Shown in pieces: positions 1-12,800 of a DNA stretch of 64,000 nucleotides. Position 1 is the stretch's first letter, and the number at the start of each line of letters is the position of its first letter. The notes below the pieces were generated by a model that ran no database searches, was not told where the DNA came from, and saw only the letters and a program-made list of their open reading frames with translations. The translations under genes were made by a program, and so were the position numbers. Source of the DNA: Hetaerina americana (taxonomy: Eukaryota > Arthropoda > Insecta > Odonata > Calopterygidae); NCBI GenBank assembly GCA_022747635.1, contig JAKTNV010000607.1, positions 1-64,000 of the forward strand. The letters are read 5' to 3'.

Positions 1-202
1 GAAAACAATACTCCGTGACGTGTTGTTCATTTTACACGTTCTATGAATGTTATTCTTAATTTTTTTTTTCGTCCGTCCATGTCGCATCATCAATTTTAAA
101 TAGGACCGTTGTTTTTGCATGGCATTAATCATGATAAATGTTAACTTTGGGCGTGCTCAGTGGCGTGGGCATTGAGTGGCAAGCATCTTTGGAAGACATG
201 AT

Positions 203-218
203 GGTCCTAAAAAGGACC
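203..218 (-). terminator. histone 3' stem-loop of H1
   Basis: A perfect 6 bp stem (ggtcct/aggacc) with loop TTTT on the minus strand, fitting the metazoan UHUH loop consensus bound by SLBP. Purine-rich aaagatg follows on the minus strand. Same element in the other units at 8997-9012, 17792-17807, 26587-26602, 41993-42008, 50786-50801 and 59581-59596. Confidence 0.93.
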
Positions 219-272
219 GAGATTGGACGCTGTCTGCTGTCCTAGGTGCGCCGGTGGCGAAGCAGTGATGGT

Positions 273-1013
273 TCACTTCTTTTTCTGGGCGGCGGAAGGT
301 TTCTTGGCGGCGGGCTTGGCCTTGGTGGGCGTCTTCTTGGGCTTGGGGGTCTTGGGTTTGGTGGCCGCCTTTTTCGCCTTCGACGGGGACTTTGCCGCCT
401 TGGCGGCGGGTTTCCCAGCCGCCGGCTTCTTCTTTGGCTTGTCCGCCGCCTTCTTCGCCTTCTTGGCTGGTGGCGCGGACTTGCTTCGCTCCTTGGGCGC
501 GGACCTCTTGGTGCCACTGGACGCCTTCTCGGAGGACTTCTTGGCTCCGACCGCTTTCGGTTTCTTTACTCCCGTCTTCTTGACGACCTTTTTCGCCTTG
601 GTCGTCCGCTGGCTGCCGCGGGTGCGGCCTTCTTGCTGTGGCTCAGCTTGAAGGAACCTGAGGCGCCCTTTCCCTTGGTCTGGACGAGAGTTCCGGGCGG
701 TGACGGCCGCCTTGAGGTACTTCTTGATGAAAGGCGAGAGCCTCTCGGCGTCCACTTTGTAGCTGGCTGCGATGTACTTCTTGATGGCTTGAAGGGAAGA
801 GCCACCGCGCTCCTTGAGGCCCTTGACTGCGTTGTTAACCATCTCGGAAGTGGGCGGGTGCGACGGCTTTGCGCGAGCCTTCTTGGCTGCTCCGCCCTTG
901 CTGGCCTTCTTGGAAGCCGCGCCTGAAGAAGGCAGGGGTTTTACTGCGACGGTGCCCGAAGGCTGGGCTGCCGGTGGTGCGGCTGCCGCTGCTCCAGATG
1001 CTGCGTCTGCCAT
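273..1013 (-). pseudogene. H1: linker histone H1, copy 1, with two compensating frameshifts
   Basis: Same gene as the other H1 copies, but 246 residues instead of 248 and with an altered core. Two codons (Thr-Ser) are missing near 924-930. An extra G in the run at 695-697 shifts the frame, and a missing C near 605-606 restores it. The roughly 30 residues in between are read in the wrong frame, which removes the wing of the globular domain ([12 protein letters not shown] in other copies) and the start of the C-terminal tail. Both 1 bp changes lie in G or C runs, so sequencing or assembly error is a real alternative to a degenerating gene. The 3' stem-loop at 203-218 is normal. Confidence 0.75.
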
Positions 1014-1200
1014 GTTATCGGCTGCTGCGTGATGATAGAAAGAGAAAATTACCAAGACATGGATTTCTTACGAAAGTCCACCTTGCTATCGTACCATTTC
1101 GGAGCAAAATACGATCTCTTCCTCTCGCCTCCGGTGCGCTTCTCGGATTGTTTGTACTCCACTCCTCCTCCGACTTTCGCGTTTCGGAGAGTGTCGGGGG
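1014..1200 (-). promoter_or_regulatory. H1 promoter region (no clear TATA box)
   Basis: Upstream of H1 I see no TATA box or CCAAT box comparable to those of the four core histone genes. The best candidate is a minus-strand TATTTTG near 1107-1113. In flies the H1 promoter is TATA-less and uses TRF2 (established knowledge), so a similar split between H1 and core histones is plausible here. The exact promoter extent is inferred. Confidence 0.5.
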
Positions 1201-1210
1201 CGCGTAACGA

Positions 1211-1478
1211 GGGCGCCTTGCGCCGCGGCGCCCGTCAGGGTTCCACCCTGTCGGCCGTGGCGGCGCCAGGCGTTTGGCGAGCCCAGTTCGTGTGCAGCGG
1301 GTCGTCAAAATACGGGTTGTCGTCCTGTCGAAGGCGTACCCGGGAATAAACGTTGCACACGTTTCTACCGGGGTCGATTCCTCGAGATCCGAGGTAACGT
1401 ACGTTCGAGGCCATCCTTCACCTGGTATTGGACGCGCTCGCGACCCGGTGGGCCGCGCGCCGGCCGCGGAAAGCGGCC
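1211..1478. repeat. cluster of GC-rich inverted repeats upstream of H1
   Basis: Perfect arms: gggcgc/gcgccc (1211-1233), cagggt/accctg with 3 nt loop (1236-1250), cctcg/cgagg (1380-1394), the palindrome aacgtacgtt (1396-1405) and ggccgc/gcggcc with loop ggaaa (1462-1478). Present in all seven units. Function unknown; it could be structured RNA, an insulator, or chance in GC-rich DNA. Confidence 0.5.
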
Positions 1479-4400
1479 CCGAGAAGACGGTCCCTTCGGA
1501 CGCCTTCCCCCTGACTCGGCGCCTGTCAAACCTTCCTCCTGTTCCTCCCCGGTGCCTGTCCCGTAAGCGGACGTTTATGCATTTTTCGACGACTCGGGGG
1601 CGTCGCGACGCACCCACCTCCCGCGCCCGTGGGAAAGGATTATCGAGTCGCAAATGGAGACGGAGTCACCCGTTAAGCGCACGCCTTACGACGCGTCCGC
1701 GTGGGCTTCGAAATGGTTGCATGGGGTGGCCGAAGGGGAAAAAGAAATGAACTGTACGCACGCGAATGGGACGTCAAAGTTCACGTACAACAAAGTCGAG
1801 GATGGCGCCGAATTATGCTTTAGCCCCGTGAGCGGGCGGGAAAAACAATGTAGTAGCCGAGGGCGCGCAGTGGCGACCCGGCCGTGACGAGTTTGCTCCG
1901 TCTCCAACGGCTTCGGACGTCGGTACCTCGTTGCGGGATGATGAATTTGTAGCAACCGGCATGTCTTCGGAAACGAAATGATACTTCATCACGGGAAAAC
2001 TCTTATTGTCGTTGAAACGGCGCCACATCCACGTTTCCGCGGATGTCTACCCTAGTTTCCTTGCACGTCTTTCGAAGAGGAGAGTCGTCTGCCGTCGACT
2101 TGTTATCGCGTACATTTCTTTTATTAACCTTCCTTATCTGTGCGATGCGTTGGATGTGCTTTTCTCCACGGTGCCGTCAAGTTACGGAATACACCCCTAC
2201 GACCTTAAAAAAAAATCCCTCCCACACACACGCTGTATGTCACGTTAAATGACCCTGTGTGATGGGATACCTCGGGGACGTAGTCAACGTGAAAGCGACT
2301 CCTTGAAAACCAGGCTCTCGTAAGCGTACGTAATTCGTGTCGGCAATTTCGCTCGGTACACATCCCCCGCCGTACGTCTTATTCACGGAAACGGCGAAAA
2401 TAGGGCGCATCGCGGGATTGTATGCGCGATCATTACGATGGGAATCGCCATAAGCAAATAGGACAGATGCGTTTAACTCAATAATATCCACATCCCTTTC
2501 GTCGTAGTTGCGGAGCTATGACGGCTTGTATTCGTGTCACAATATTTTTCAGTTGCTTCCAACCTAATTTCACATCGTTTCCACTTGTTTCCAATCGACA
2601 TAATGTGTGTCAAGCATATGGATCTTGTTTTTTACCTCCATGCCGTTGGAATAATATCTTTCATTAGAGCAATGGTCGACTTTTCCTTGTAACTTTCGAG
2701 GGTCGGGATAGTGATTGACGGATAAGGTAGAGTGAATAGCCCTTACCTGGAAAACATTCCTGTGAATAAATAAAAAAAACGTGGGAAAAAGCCGTCGGGG
2801 CGTGATGCGGCGTTCAATAGTGATGACAGATTATACTATCTGGCGTAGGAAAGACTTGAACACGATTTTTTCCTGGGATCGTAATCAGGGATCCAGGGGG
2901 CTGGGTTTCCAGTGCTTGCGGGGTTGGGGGGACTAGGGGCGGCATTAACAGCCGGAACCGTTCATTCCTCTACGACCTCTCTTTCGTGGAACTCTATCAC
3001 CGTCGACAGTTCACGGAACATCATTTCTCGGTTCTGTCTCGAAGAAGCCCCTGTGTTAATTCAATTACTCAGTATCTACTTCGTTCTGCATTACTTAATC
3101 AATACATGTGGACCCATCAAATATTTCATCCCCGTTCATTGTTGATTCCTTGAGGTTCTTAGCGATGCGGAAGCAACTTTATCGTCACGAGTAATAAAAG
3201 AACGATGATTAACAATTTTAAGCTGTCTGGTACCTAGCACATCACCATAAAAGATACGAAATAAGCATTCCAGTGAACAGGAAAACAAATTGTCGTCTTT
3301 TCCCCGGCCAATCTGGGATCATTGCAATGTGAAGCGAAAGTCAATCAGGAGTTAAGAGGATTCAATCCACTCACGATGAAGTAGACGACTGAAGGTTGCG
3401 TAGGTCTATGTGCACGTTCGTGTGTGTTAGTTTCTAGTGTTCATATGTAAATGACAGTTGTGTCAATGGGGGAACGTTATTCGAAAGTAACACTAGTTGA
3501 CTCGAATTTAATCATTCTTATTACCAGTAGTTGCATTGCAAAATTTGACATTATCACGGCAGGAGGTAGGTGATGACTGTCATAAATGTTCGCTAATGGA
3601 GGACGTTTGTCATCCATTCCGAGATTTTGAAAAAAAAACTGTCTCCGTTTACATATCGCTGCGTACCCGAGATATTTTACTAATTTGGTACTCTGTGTGG
3701 ATGAATTTATTAACAGATGTCATAAGGGTGATTTCAACTACACAAATTTGACAAAGTTCAATGTTAAGTATTAACGCCTCGCTGTGACTGGTATGACATT
3801 ACATGATATCCCGGTGATTAAGCATCACCACAACTGCTAAGGTAATTAATCGTCATGGTGTATATCATGAGTCTTAAAATCACACGATCGTTATGAAATT
3901 TACACCGCTTCACGGCTCGTCGGCATTTTCTCCCGTCCGTAGTTAAGTTGTATGTTACTAAGTTGCCTAGGCAAGGACGTTATTCCATTCCATTCCCGGC
4001 CACTGTTACTAGGTGAATCTGATTAAATATCGCTTCACGAATCACTATTGTCCTCAAAGCCGAGCGTCCTTCGGTTAACGCCACTGCGGGAAATCGGTTG
4101 TCGAATACGGTGAAGTGACGATCTCGTGTACCTAGTGTCAAAATGCGGCCGGGGTGGATTCTTCAATGGGGCTAATGCGGTAAAGATTTTCACCAAATTT
4201 GCAGAAAGTAGAAATGCTAAAAGGACGGACAGGTAGGCACATGCGGCAACCTTTTTCGTCAGAAATGCACTCGGAAAGAAAGCACTTGTAGGAAGAGTCG
4301 CCTTAATGAAAACGTTATGCAATCATCTCATAAATGATTATACCGGCCGCTAATTTTAAAGATTTTTCTTTCACGTCAAACTTCGACCTCTTTTCCCTAG

Positions 4401-5858
4401 ATTTCATTTCCCTAATCCCGCAAAGAAATAAACAACATTAACGTATGTCCTTCCATCCCTTGTGTATCAACGTAATAAAATTAGCGGGTAAGTTGGGACT
4501 GGGACCATTTAACTTTTGCCTAGAGAAACATTTTCTGTTCTGTGGCGTGACAAGACAAGTAAAGATTTCTGGAAAGGTTAATTTCGTTCAAAAGAAGGGG
4601 AATGAGCCGTCTCGCACCGGAAAAACCTTCGTGTCCCGCGGAAGGGACCCCGGTTCAAAACTATAACAAGAATCGGTCATTTGGAGGCATGGTGATCAAA
4701 GAACTGGTCTACTTGTCACGTCTGTCTCGATGCATTTGTAATCAATTGCTGATAAATCGTTGCAGTATCGCAAAAAAAAAATTGCGGAAAAGGATGAAAA
4801 ATCACTCAATCGACTTTAAAATACTTGGGGGATTCGTTCAGAGGAGGTTTATCAACATTGTTTCAGCGAGATGCCGATTTCCCAAGAAGGAAACCCGATG
4901 CCCATTACATAAATTGTTATTTGTGCGAATGATGCTGATTCCATATGCTGTTAACGACGATGCATTCCGTAGAAATAGTTTCTGGGAATTGATTGATTGG
5001 ATAGAATTAGCACAATGGAAAATCCACGGAAGCGCTCACTGCCCGCCATTTTGTTTATTGCGACGCCTGCTCGTCACGACTTGGTGAATGTACAAGGAAC
5101 GCTGTTGCCCAGCTGCGTTCTATGCTTGCGAGGTTTCCACAGAAATTTCTTCCTCGTGCGGAATGCCACGTGGGTCATTGCGACAGCCCTTTTCTGGTTA
5201 ACGTAGAAACTTGGGGCGAGGACGGGTCGCATTACCTGCCTGCCTCCTCGCGTTGAACCCCCGAGGAGTTTTACGACGTAGCGGATGGGACGGGAGGTTA
5301 AGCGGAATTAGCCTTCGCGGAAAAACGGCCGCGTGGGAAGGGCATGTGGGAACCTGTCATTTACTGCCCCTGGAAGTGAAGCAGGAGCAACGTGACCACA
5401 AGCGTACCAGTTTCGGAGGGAGACGGACGCCGTGAATCCATATTATTTTTGACGGAGGGAGACATGTAAGTCAAGGCTTACGTCTGAGAAACGAGCATAG
5501 CAGGTCAGTGGTTTGAAAAGTACTGGGTGAAAGGGAAGTAATCATGGGAATATAATATTTTTTCCTTAATATCTCGACGGTCATTTTCATCAAATGCAGA
5601 CGCATAGCAGTAGAAAATATAATTGAATAGGAGGTAAGAAATTCGTCCATCTTTTATTGTCATAAGTTTCTCCTTTACATTTACTCTATTTTTTCGTGAA
5701 CCGCGCGCGTGCACACCAGGTAAGTAGTTGGTGAATCGGAGGAAAGCGTGGGACTCTAATTTTCCAGGTTTTTACGTTTATTTATGTACGTCCTTTGCGG
5801 CCGAGTATTGACGATTGCCCATCGCAGTCGGGTATTTGAAAACTGAAGATTATTTCAT

Positions 5859-5874
5859 GGCCCTTAGAAGGGCC
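5859..5874 (-). terminator. histone 3' stem-loop of H2B
   Basis: A perfect 6 bp stem with loop TCTA on the minus strand. It differs from the other four genes in its stem (ggccct/agggcc), a compensated base-pair change. Other units: 14654-14669, 23449-23464, 33063-33078, 47650-47665 and 56443-56458. Confidence 0.93.
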
Positions 5875-5908
5875 GTTAGGATGCATCAAAGCAATCCCGT
5901 CGAGGAAT

Positions 5909-6280
5909 TTACTTTGAGCTGGTGTACTTGGTGACGGCCTTGGTCCCCTCGGAGACGGCGTGCTTGGCCAGCTCACCGGGAAGCAAGAGCCTGACGGCGG
6001 TCTGCACCTCCCGGCTGGTGATGGTGGAGCGCTTGTTGTAGTGAGCCAGGCGAGAAGCTTCGGCGGCGATTCTCTCGAAAATATCGTTGACGAAGCTGTT
6101 CATGATGCTCATGGCCTTGCTGGAGATTCCGGTGTCGGGGTGCACCTGCTTCAGCACTTTGTAGATGTAGATTGCGTAGCTCTCCTTCCTCCTGCGCTTC
6201 TTCTTCTTGTCTCCCTTGGAGATGTTCTTCTGGGCCTTGCCCGCTTTCTTCGCAGCCTTTCCGCTCGTCTTGGGTGGCAT
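5909..6280 (-). CDS. H2B: core histone H2B, copy 1
   Basis: Replication-dependent H2B, which pairs with H2A in the nucleosome core. It has 123 residues. The open frame extends three codons further to a GTG, but the ATG before PPKTSGK gives the standard N-terminus. Residues 1-30 are a Lys-rich tail. The histone fold begins at [18 protein letters not shown], and the C-terminal helix ends AVTKYTSSK, which holds the conserved ubiquitylated lysine known from the family. It is divergent from H2A across 218 bp. A TACATAAG TATA-like box lies about 61 bp upstream of the ATG (6341-6348, minus strand). The 3' stem-loop is at 5859-5874, and a fallback AATAAA lies further downstream at 5777-5782 (minus strand). 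Confidence 0.97.
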   Translation of the reverse strand: MPPKTSGKAAKKAGKAQKNISKGDKKKKRRRKESYAIYIYKVLKQVHPDTGISSKAMSIMNSFVNDIFERIAAEASRLAHYNKRSTITSREVQTAVRLLLPGELAKHAVSEGTKAVTKYTSSK

Positions 6281-6873
<593 letters not shown>

Positions 6874-6895
6874 GCATCACGCTGTGCGCATAAAA

Positions 6896-6911
6896 GGTCC
6901 TTTTCAGGACC
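6896..6911 (+). terminator. histone 3' stem-loop of H2A
   Basis: Sequence ggtccttttcaggacc, the classic animal histone stem-loop with loop TTTC, 22 nt after the stop codon. Other units: 15691-15706, 24486-24501, 34100-34115, 48687-48702 and 57480-57495. Confidence 0.95.
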
Positions 6912-7180
6912 AGAACATACTAGAGAGATGTACGCGATAAATGTCATGTGAAAAAAATAATAATAACAATAAACGTAATAAGCATAGCGAATGAAACGTG
7001 GAGCTATAATTGGGCTAAGGTAAACGATGGGAAATAAAGCGTATAAAAAGTGAAAGCGTTTGTGCTGAAATGCAACGAAGAATGATTGAAGGTGACACTG
7101 CTTCGTTTACAATGTATTTCATAGTCTGTCATAAAATTTCACCTGCAATCTGCCGCTTAACTACGTTATTTCTTGTTAAC

Positions 7181-7394
7181 ATGTATGGTTGCAACGGCGC
7201 GATACACATTGTCGCCAGTCCGTTGCCACGTGCTTATTCATGTACGGTTGCAACGGCGCGATATACATTGTTGCCACGTGCTTATTCATGTACGGTTGCA
7301 ACGGCGCGAAGTACATTGTTGCCCCGTGCTTATTCCTGTACGGTTGCAACGGCGCGATATACATTGTCGCCAGTCCGTTGCCACGTGCTTATTC
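7181..7394. repeat. four-copy tandem repeat (59-48-48-59 bp) between H2A and H4
   Basis: Copies at 7181-7239, 7240-7287, 7288-7335 and 7336-7394 share the core tgtacggttgcaacggcgcg and the end cgtgcttattc. The outer two copies carry an extra 11 bp (cgccagtccgt region). Three copies contain the E-box CACGTG; the third reads CCCGTG. It sits in the convergent 3' region between the H2A and H4 stem-loops. Other units: 15976-16189, 24771-24984, 34385-34598, 48970-49183 and 57765-57978. Confidence 0.9.
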
Positions 7395-7587
7395 CGATTC
7401 GCTGACAATGTCTTTAACGTCGGTAAAGGCTCATACAATTTCAACTCTATTATCACCGCCATTTTTTTTTTGCGTTCGAACAGGTCTTACTTTACTATTT
7501 ATCGCCGTCACACACGCTATGGCGAATAGGGAATAATTTTTCGTTCCGTTATGGCAAAGGATTGGCTCCATCTCTGAACATTGTATT

Positions 7588-7603
7588 GGTCCTTAGAAGG
7601 ACC
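7588..7603 (-). terminator. histone 3' stem-loop of H4
   Basis: Stem ggtcct/aggacc with loop TCTA on the minus strand. Other units: 16383-16398, 25178-25193, 34792-34807, 49377-49392 and 58172-58187. Confidence 0.93.
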
Positions 7604-7654
7604 TTTTTTATCGACGTACGCCGGGTGTCGGATGGCGATCCCGTCGCGTCGTGT

Positions 7655-8570
<916 letters not shown>

Positions 8571-8596
8571 AAAGCTACTTTCGGCCGAAAAACAAA

Positions 8597-8612
8597 GGTC
8601 CTTTTCAGGACC
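8597..8612 (+). terminator. histone 3' stem-loop of H3
   Basis: Same 16 bases as the H2A stem-loop, 26 nt after the stop. Other units: 17392-17407, 26187-26202, 41593-41608, 50386-50401 and 59181-59196. Confidence 0.95.
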
Positions 8613-8996
8613 AGTACATACTTAAAAGTTTGAATTTAGCACGATCGCACAATAATTAACGACGATGTAAATCCATTGGAATGATGGACGACATGAAATT
8701 TCCTTTGCGCATGGCAAGTGCGTTTGCACGGCTACGCATGAAATGAGATGAAATAAAAGTTCGTGCGATGCTTACCTGACGCGCTTAACGAAAAGAAAAC
8801 AATACTCCGTGACGTGTTGTTCATTTTACACGTTCTATGAATGTTATTCTTAATTTTTTTTTTCGTCCGTCCATGTCGCATCATCAATTTTAAATAGGAC
8901 CGTTGTTTTTGCATGGCATTAATCATGATAAATGTTAACTTTGGGCGTGCTCAGTGGCGTGGGCATTGAGTGGCAAGCATCTTTGGAAGACATGAT
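8613..8996. other. convergent H3-H1 3' intergenic region
   Basis: About 384 bp between the H3 and H1 stem-loops, AT-rich, with a long T run and an AATAAA at 8752-8757 on the H3 side. No gene seen. It recurs in every unit and contains the arbitrary unit boundary used here. Confidence 0.8.
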
Positions 8997-9066
8997 GGTC
9001 CTAAAAAGGACCGAGATTGGACGCTGTCTGCTGTCCTAGGTGCGCCGGTGGCGAAGCAGTGATGGT

Positions 9067-9813
9067 TCACTTCTTTTTCTGGGCGGCGGAAGGTTTCTTG
9101 GCGGCGGGCTTGGCCTTGGTGGGCGTCTTCTTGGGCTTGGGGGTCTTGGGTTTGGTGGCCGCCTTTTTCGCCTTCGACGGGGACTTTGCCGCCTTGGCGG
9201 CGGGTTTCCCAGCCGCCGGCTTCTTCTTTGGCTTGTCCGCCGCCTTCTTCGCCTTCTTGGCTGGTGGCGCGGACTTGCTTCGCTCCTTGGGCGCGGACCT
9301 CTTGGTGCCACTGGACGCCTTCTCGGAGGACTTCTTGGCTCCGACCGCTTTCGGTTTCTTTACTCCCGTCTTCTTGACGACCTTTTTCGCCTTGGTCGTC
9401 CCGCTGGCTGCCGCGGGTGCGGCCTTCTTGCTGTGGCTCAGCTTGAAGGAACCTGAGGCGCCCTTTCCCTTGGTCTGGACGAGAGTTCCGGCGGTGACGG
9501 CCGCCTTGAGGTACTTCTTGATGAAAGGCGAGAGCCTCTCGGCGTCCACTTTGTAGCTGGCTGCGATGTACTTCTTGATGGCTTGAAGGGAAGAGCCACC
9601 GCGCTCCTTGAGGCCCTTGACTGCGTTGTTAACCATCTCGGAAGTGGGCGGGTGCGACGGCTTTGCGCGAGCCTTCTTGGCTGCTCCGCCCTTGCTGGCC
9701 TTCTTGGAAGCCGCGGAGGTTCCTGAAGAAGGCAGGGGTTTTACTGCGACGGTGCCCGAAGGCTGGGCTGCCGGTGGTGCGGCTGCCGCTGCTCCAGATG
9801 CTGCGTCTGCCAT
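9067..9813 (-). CDS. H1: linker histone H1, copy 2 (intact reference copy)
   Basis: Linker histone that binds DNA at the nucleosome entry and exit and compacts chromatin. It has 248 residues. The frame is open 14 codons further upstream but starts there only at TTG, so the ATG before ADAASG is chosen. Residues 1-52 are an Ala/Pro/Lys-rich tail. Residues 53-127 form the winged-helix globular domain ([21 protein letters not shown], wing [12 protein letters not shown]). Residues 128-248 are a Lys/Ala/Pro tail with S/T-P-x-K kinase motifs (SPSK, TPTK). H1 stands alone, not in a divergent pair, and I see no good TATA box upstream. The 3' stem-loop is at 8997-9012. Confidence 0.97.
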   Translation of the reverse strand: MADAASGAAAAAPPAAQPSGTVAVKPLPSSGTSAASKKASKGGAAKKARAKPSHPPTSEMVNNAVKGLKERGGSSLQAIKKYIAASYKVDAERLSPFIKKYLKAAVTAGTLVQTKGKGASGSFKLSHSKKAAPAAASGTTKAKKVVKKTGVKKPKAVGAKKSSEKASSGTKRSAPKERSKSAPPAKKAKKAADKPKKKPAAGKPAAKAAKSPSKAKKAATKPKTPKPKKTPTKAKPAAKKPSAAQKKK

Positions 9814-12800
9814 GTTATCGGCTGCTGCGTGATGATAGAAAGAGAAAATTACCAAGACATGGATTTCTTACGAAAGTCCACCTTGCTATCGTACCATTTC
9901 GGAGCAAAATACGATCTCTTCCTCTCGCCTCCGGTGCGCTTCTCGGATTGTTTGTACTCCACTCCTCCTCCGACTTTCGCGTTTCGGAGAGTGTCGGGGG
10001 CGCGTAACGAGGGCGCCTTGCGCCGCGGCGCCCGTCAGGGTTCCACCCTGTCGGCCGTGGCGGCGCCAGGCGTTTGGCGAGCCCAGTTCGTGTGCAGCGG
10101 GTCGTCAAAATACGGGTTGTCGTCCTGTCGAAGGCGTACCCGGGAATAAACGTTGCACACGTTTCTACCGGGGTCGATTCCTCGAGATCCGAGGTAACGT
10201 ACGTTCGAGGCCATCCTTCACCTGGTATTGGACGCGCTCGCGACCCGGTGGGCCGCGCGCCGGCCGCGGAAAGCGGCCCCGAGAAGACGGTCCCTTCGGA
10301 CGCCTTCCCCCTGACTCGGCGCCTGTCAAACCTTCCTCCTGTTCCTCCCCGGTGCCTGTCCCGTAAGCGGACGTTTATGCATTTTTCGACGACTCGGGGG
10401 CGTCGCGACGCACCCACCTCCCGCGCCCGTGGGAAAGGATTATCGAGTCGCAAATGGAGACGGAGTCACCCGTTAAGCGCACGCCTTACGACGCGTCCGC
10501 GTGGGCTTCGAAATGGTTGCATGGGGTGGCCGAAGGGGAAAAAGAAATGAACTGTACGCACGCGAATGGGACGTCAAAGTTCACGTACAACAAAGTCGAG
10601 GATGGCGCCGAATTATGCTTTAGCCCCGTGAGCGGGCGGGAAAAACAATGTAGTAGCCGAGGGCGCGCAGTGGCGACCCGGCCGTGACGAGTTTGCTCCG
10701 TCTCCAACGGCTTCGGACGTCGGTACCTCGTTGCGGGATGATGAATTTGTAGCAACCGGCATGTCTTCGGAAACGAAATGATACTTCATCACGGGAAAAC
10801 TCTTATTGTCGTTGAAACGGCGCCACATCCACGTTTCCGCGGATGTCTACCCTAGTTTCCTTGCACGTCTTTCGAAGAGGAGAGTCGTCTGCCGTCGACT
10901 TGTTATCGCGTACATTTCTTTTATTAACCTTCCTTATCTGTGCGATGCGTTGGATGTGCTTTTCTCCACGGTGCCGTCAAGTTACGGAATACACCCCTAC
11001 GACCTTAAAAAAAAATCCCTCCCACACACACGCTGTATGTCACGTTAAATGACCCTGTGTGATGGGATACCTCGGGGACGTAGTCAACGTGAAAGCGACT
11101 CCTTGAAAACCAGGCTCTCGTAAGCGTACGTAATTCGTGTCGGCAATTTCGCTCGGTACACATCCCCCGCCGTACGTCTTATTCACGGAAACGGCGAAAA
11201 TAGGGCGCATCGCGGGATTGTATGCGCGATCATTACGATGGGAATCGCCATAAGCAAATAGGACAGATGCGTTTAACTCAATAATATCCACATCCCTTTC
11301 GTCGTAGTTGCGGAGCTATGACGGCTTGTATTCGTGTCACAATATTTTTCAGTTGCTTCCAACCTAATTTCACATCGTTTCCACTTGTTTCCAATCGACA
11401 TAATGTGTGTCAAGCATATGGATCTTGTTTTTTACCTCCATGCCGTTGGAATAATATCTTTCATTAGAGCAATGGTCGACTTTTCCTTGTAACTTTCGAG
11501 GGTCGGGATAGTGATTGACGGATAAGGTAGAGTGAATAGCCCTTACCTGGAAAACATTCCTGTGAATAAATAAAAAAAACGTGGGAAAAAGCCGTCGGGG
11601 CGTGATGCGGCGTTCAATAGTGATGACAGATTATACTATCTGGCGTAGGAAAGACTTGAACACGATTTTTCCTGGGATCGTAATCAGGGATCCAGGCTGG
11701 TTTCCAGTGCTTGCGGGGTTGGGGGGACTAGGGGCGGCATTAACAGCCGGAACCGTTCATTCCTCTACGACCTCTCTTTCGTGGAACTCTATCACCGTCG
11801 ACAGTTCACGGAACATCATTTCTCGGTTCTGTCTCGAAGAAGCCCCTGTGTTAATTCAATTACTCAGTATCTACTTCGTTCTGCATTACTTAATCAATAC
11901 ATGTGGACCCATCAAATATTTCATCCCCGTTCATTGTTGATTCCTTGAGGTTCTTAGCGATGCGGAAGCAACTTTATCGTCACGAGTAATAAAAGAACGA
12001 TGATTAACAATTTTAAGCTGTCTGGTACCTAGCACATCACCATAAAAGATACGAAATAAGCATTCCAGTGAACAGGAAAACAAATTGTCGTCTTTTCCCC
12101 GGCCAATCTGGGATCATTGCAATGTGAAGCGAAAGTCAATCAGGAGTTAAGAGGATTCAATCCACTCACGATGAAGTAGACGACTGAAGGTTGCGTAGGT
12201 CTATGTGCACGTTCGTGTGTGTTAGTTTCTAGTGTTCATATGTAAATGACAGTTGTGTCAATGGGGGAACGTTATTCGAAAGTAACACTAGTTGACTCGA
12301 ATTTAATCATTCTTATTACCAGTAGTTGCATTGCAAAATTTGACATTATCACGGCAGGAGGTAGGTGATGACTGTCATAAATGTTCGCTAATGGAGGACG
12401 TTTGTCATCCATTCCGAGATTTTGAAAAAAAAACTGTCTCCGTTTACATATCGCTGCGTACCCGAGATATTTTACTAATTTGGTACTCTGTGTGGATGAA
12501 TTTATTAACAGATGTCATAAGGGTGATTTCAACTACACAAATTTGACAAAGTTCAATGTTAAGTATTAACGCCTCGCTGTGACTGGTATGACATTACATG
12601 ATATCCCGGTGATTAAGCATCACCACAACTGCTAAGGTAATTAATCGTCATGGTGTATATCATGAGTCTTAAAATCACACGATCGTTATGAAATTTACAC
12701 CGCTTCACGGCTCGTCGGCATTTTCTCCCGTCCGTAGTTAAGTTGTATGTTACTAAGTTGCCTAGGCAAGGACGTTATTCCATTCCATTCCCGGCCACTG

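Larger units (their letters stand above)
1014..5858. other. H1-H2B spacer, no recognisable gene
   Basis: About 4.8 kb. The first 0.9 kb is CpG-rich with strong inverted repeats (1211-1233, 1236-1250, 1380-1394, 1462-1478). The rest is AT-richer. No rRNA, tRNA or snRNA gene was recognised; I looked specifically for 5S rRNA, which is linked to histones in some crustaceans. Open frames of up to 161 codons (4602-5087) resemble nothing I know. Other copies: 9814-14653, 18609-23448, 27404-33062 (with LINE fragment), 42810-47649, 51603-56442 and 60398-64000. Confidence 0.8.

Noticed and set aside
223..651. Long plus-strand open frame antisense to H1 (also in other units, up to 179 codons)
   Set aside because: Shadow of the Lys/Ala-rich, GC-biased H1 coding sequence; codon pattern follows H1, and the product is low-complexity.
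1015..1653. 212-codon minus-strand open frame upstream of H1
   Set aside because: Lies in CpG-rich DNA where stops are rare. It is Arg/Pro/Gly-rich with no recognisable domain, and it covers the H1 promoter.
2834..2845. 12 bp tactatctggcg shared by the spacer and the H4/H3 promoter (8090-8101)
   Set aside because: A 12 bp match is expected by chance within an 8.8 kb unit.
4640..4665. tRNA gene suggested by a B-box-like gttcaaaac, and a similar gttcaagtc on the minus strand near 2855
   Set aside because: No A box, no pairing T-arm and no cloverleaf could be drawn around either.
1014..5858. 5S rRNA gene linked to the histone unit, as in some crustaceans
   Set aside because: None of the conserved 5S internal promoter blocks was found on either strand.
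7181..7394. CRISPR-like array
   Set aside because: Repeats are contiguous and 48-59 bp with no spacers, in an animal histone cluster.
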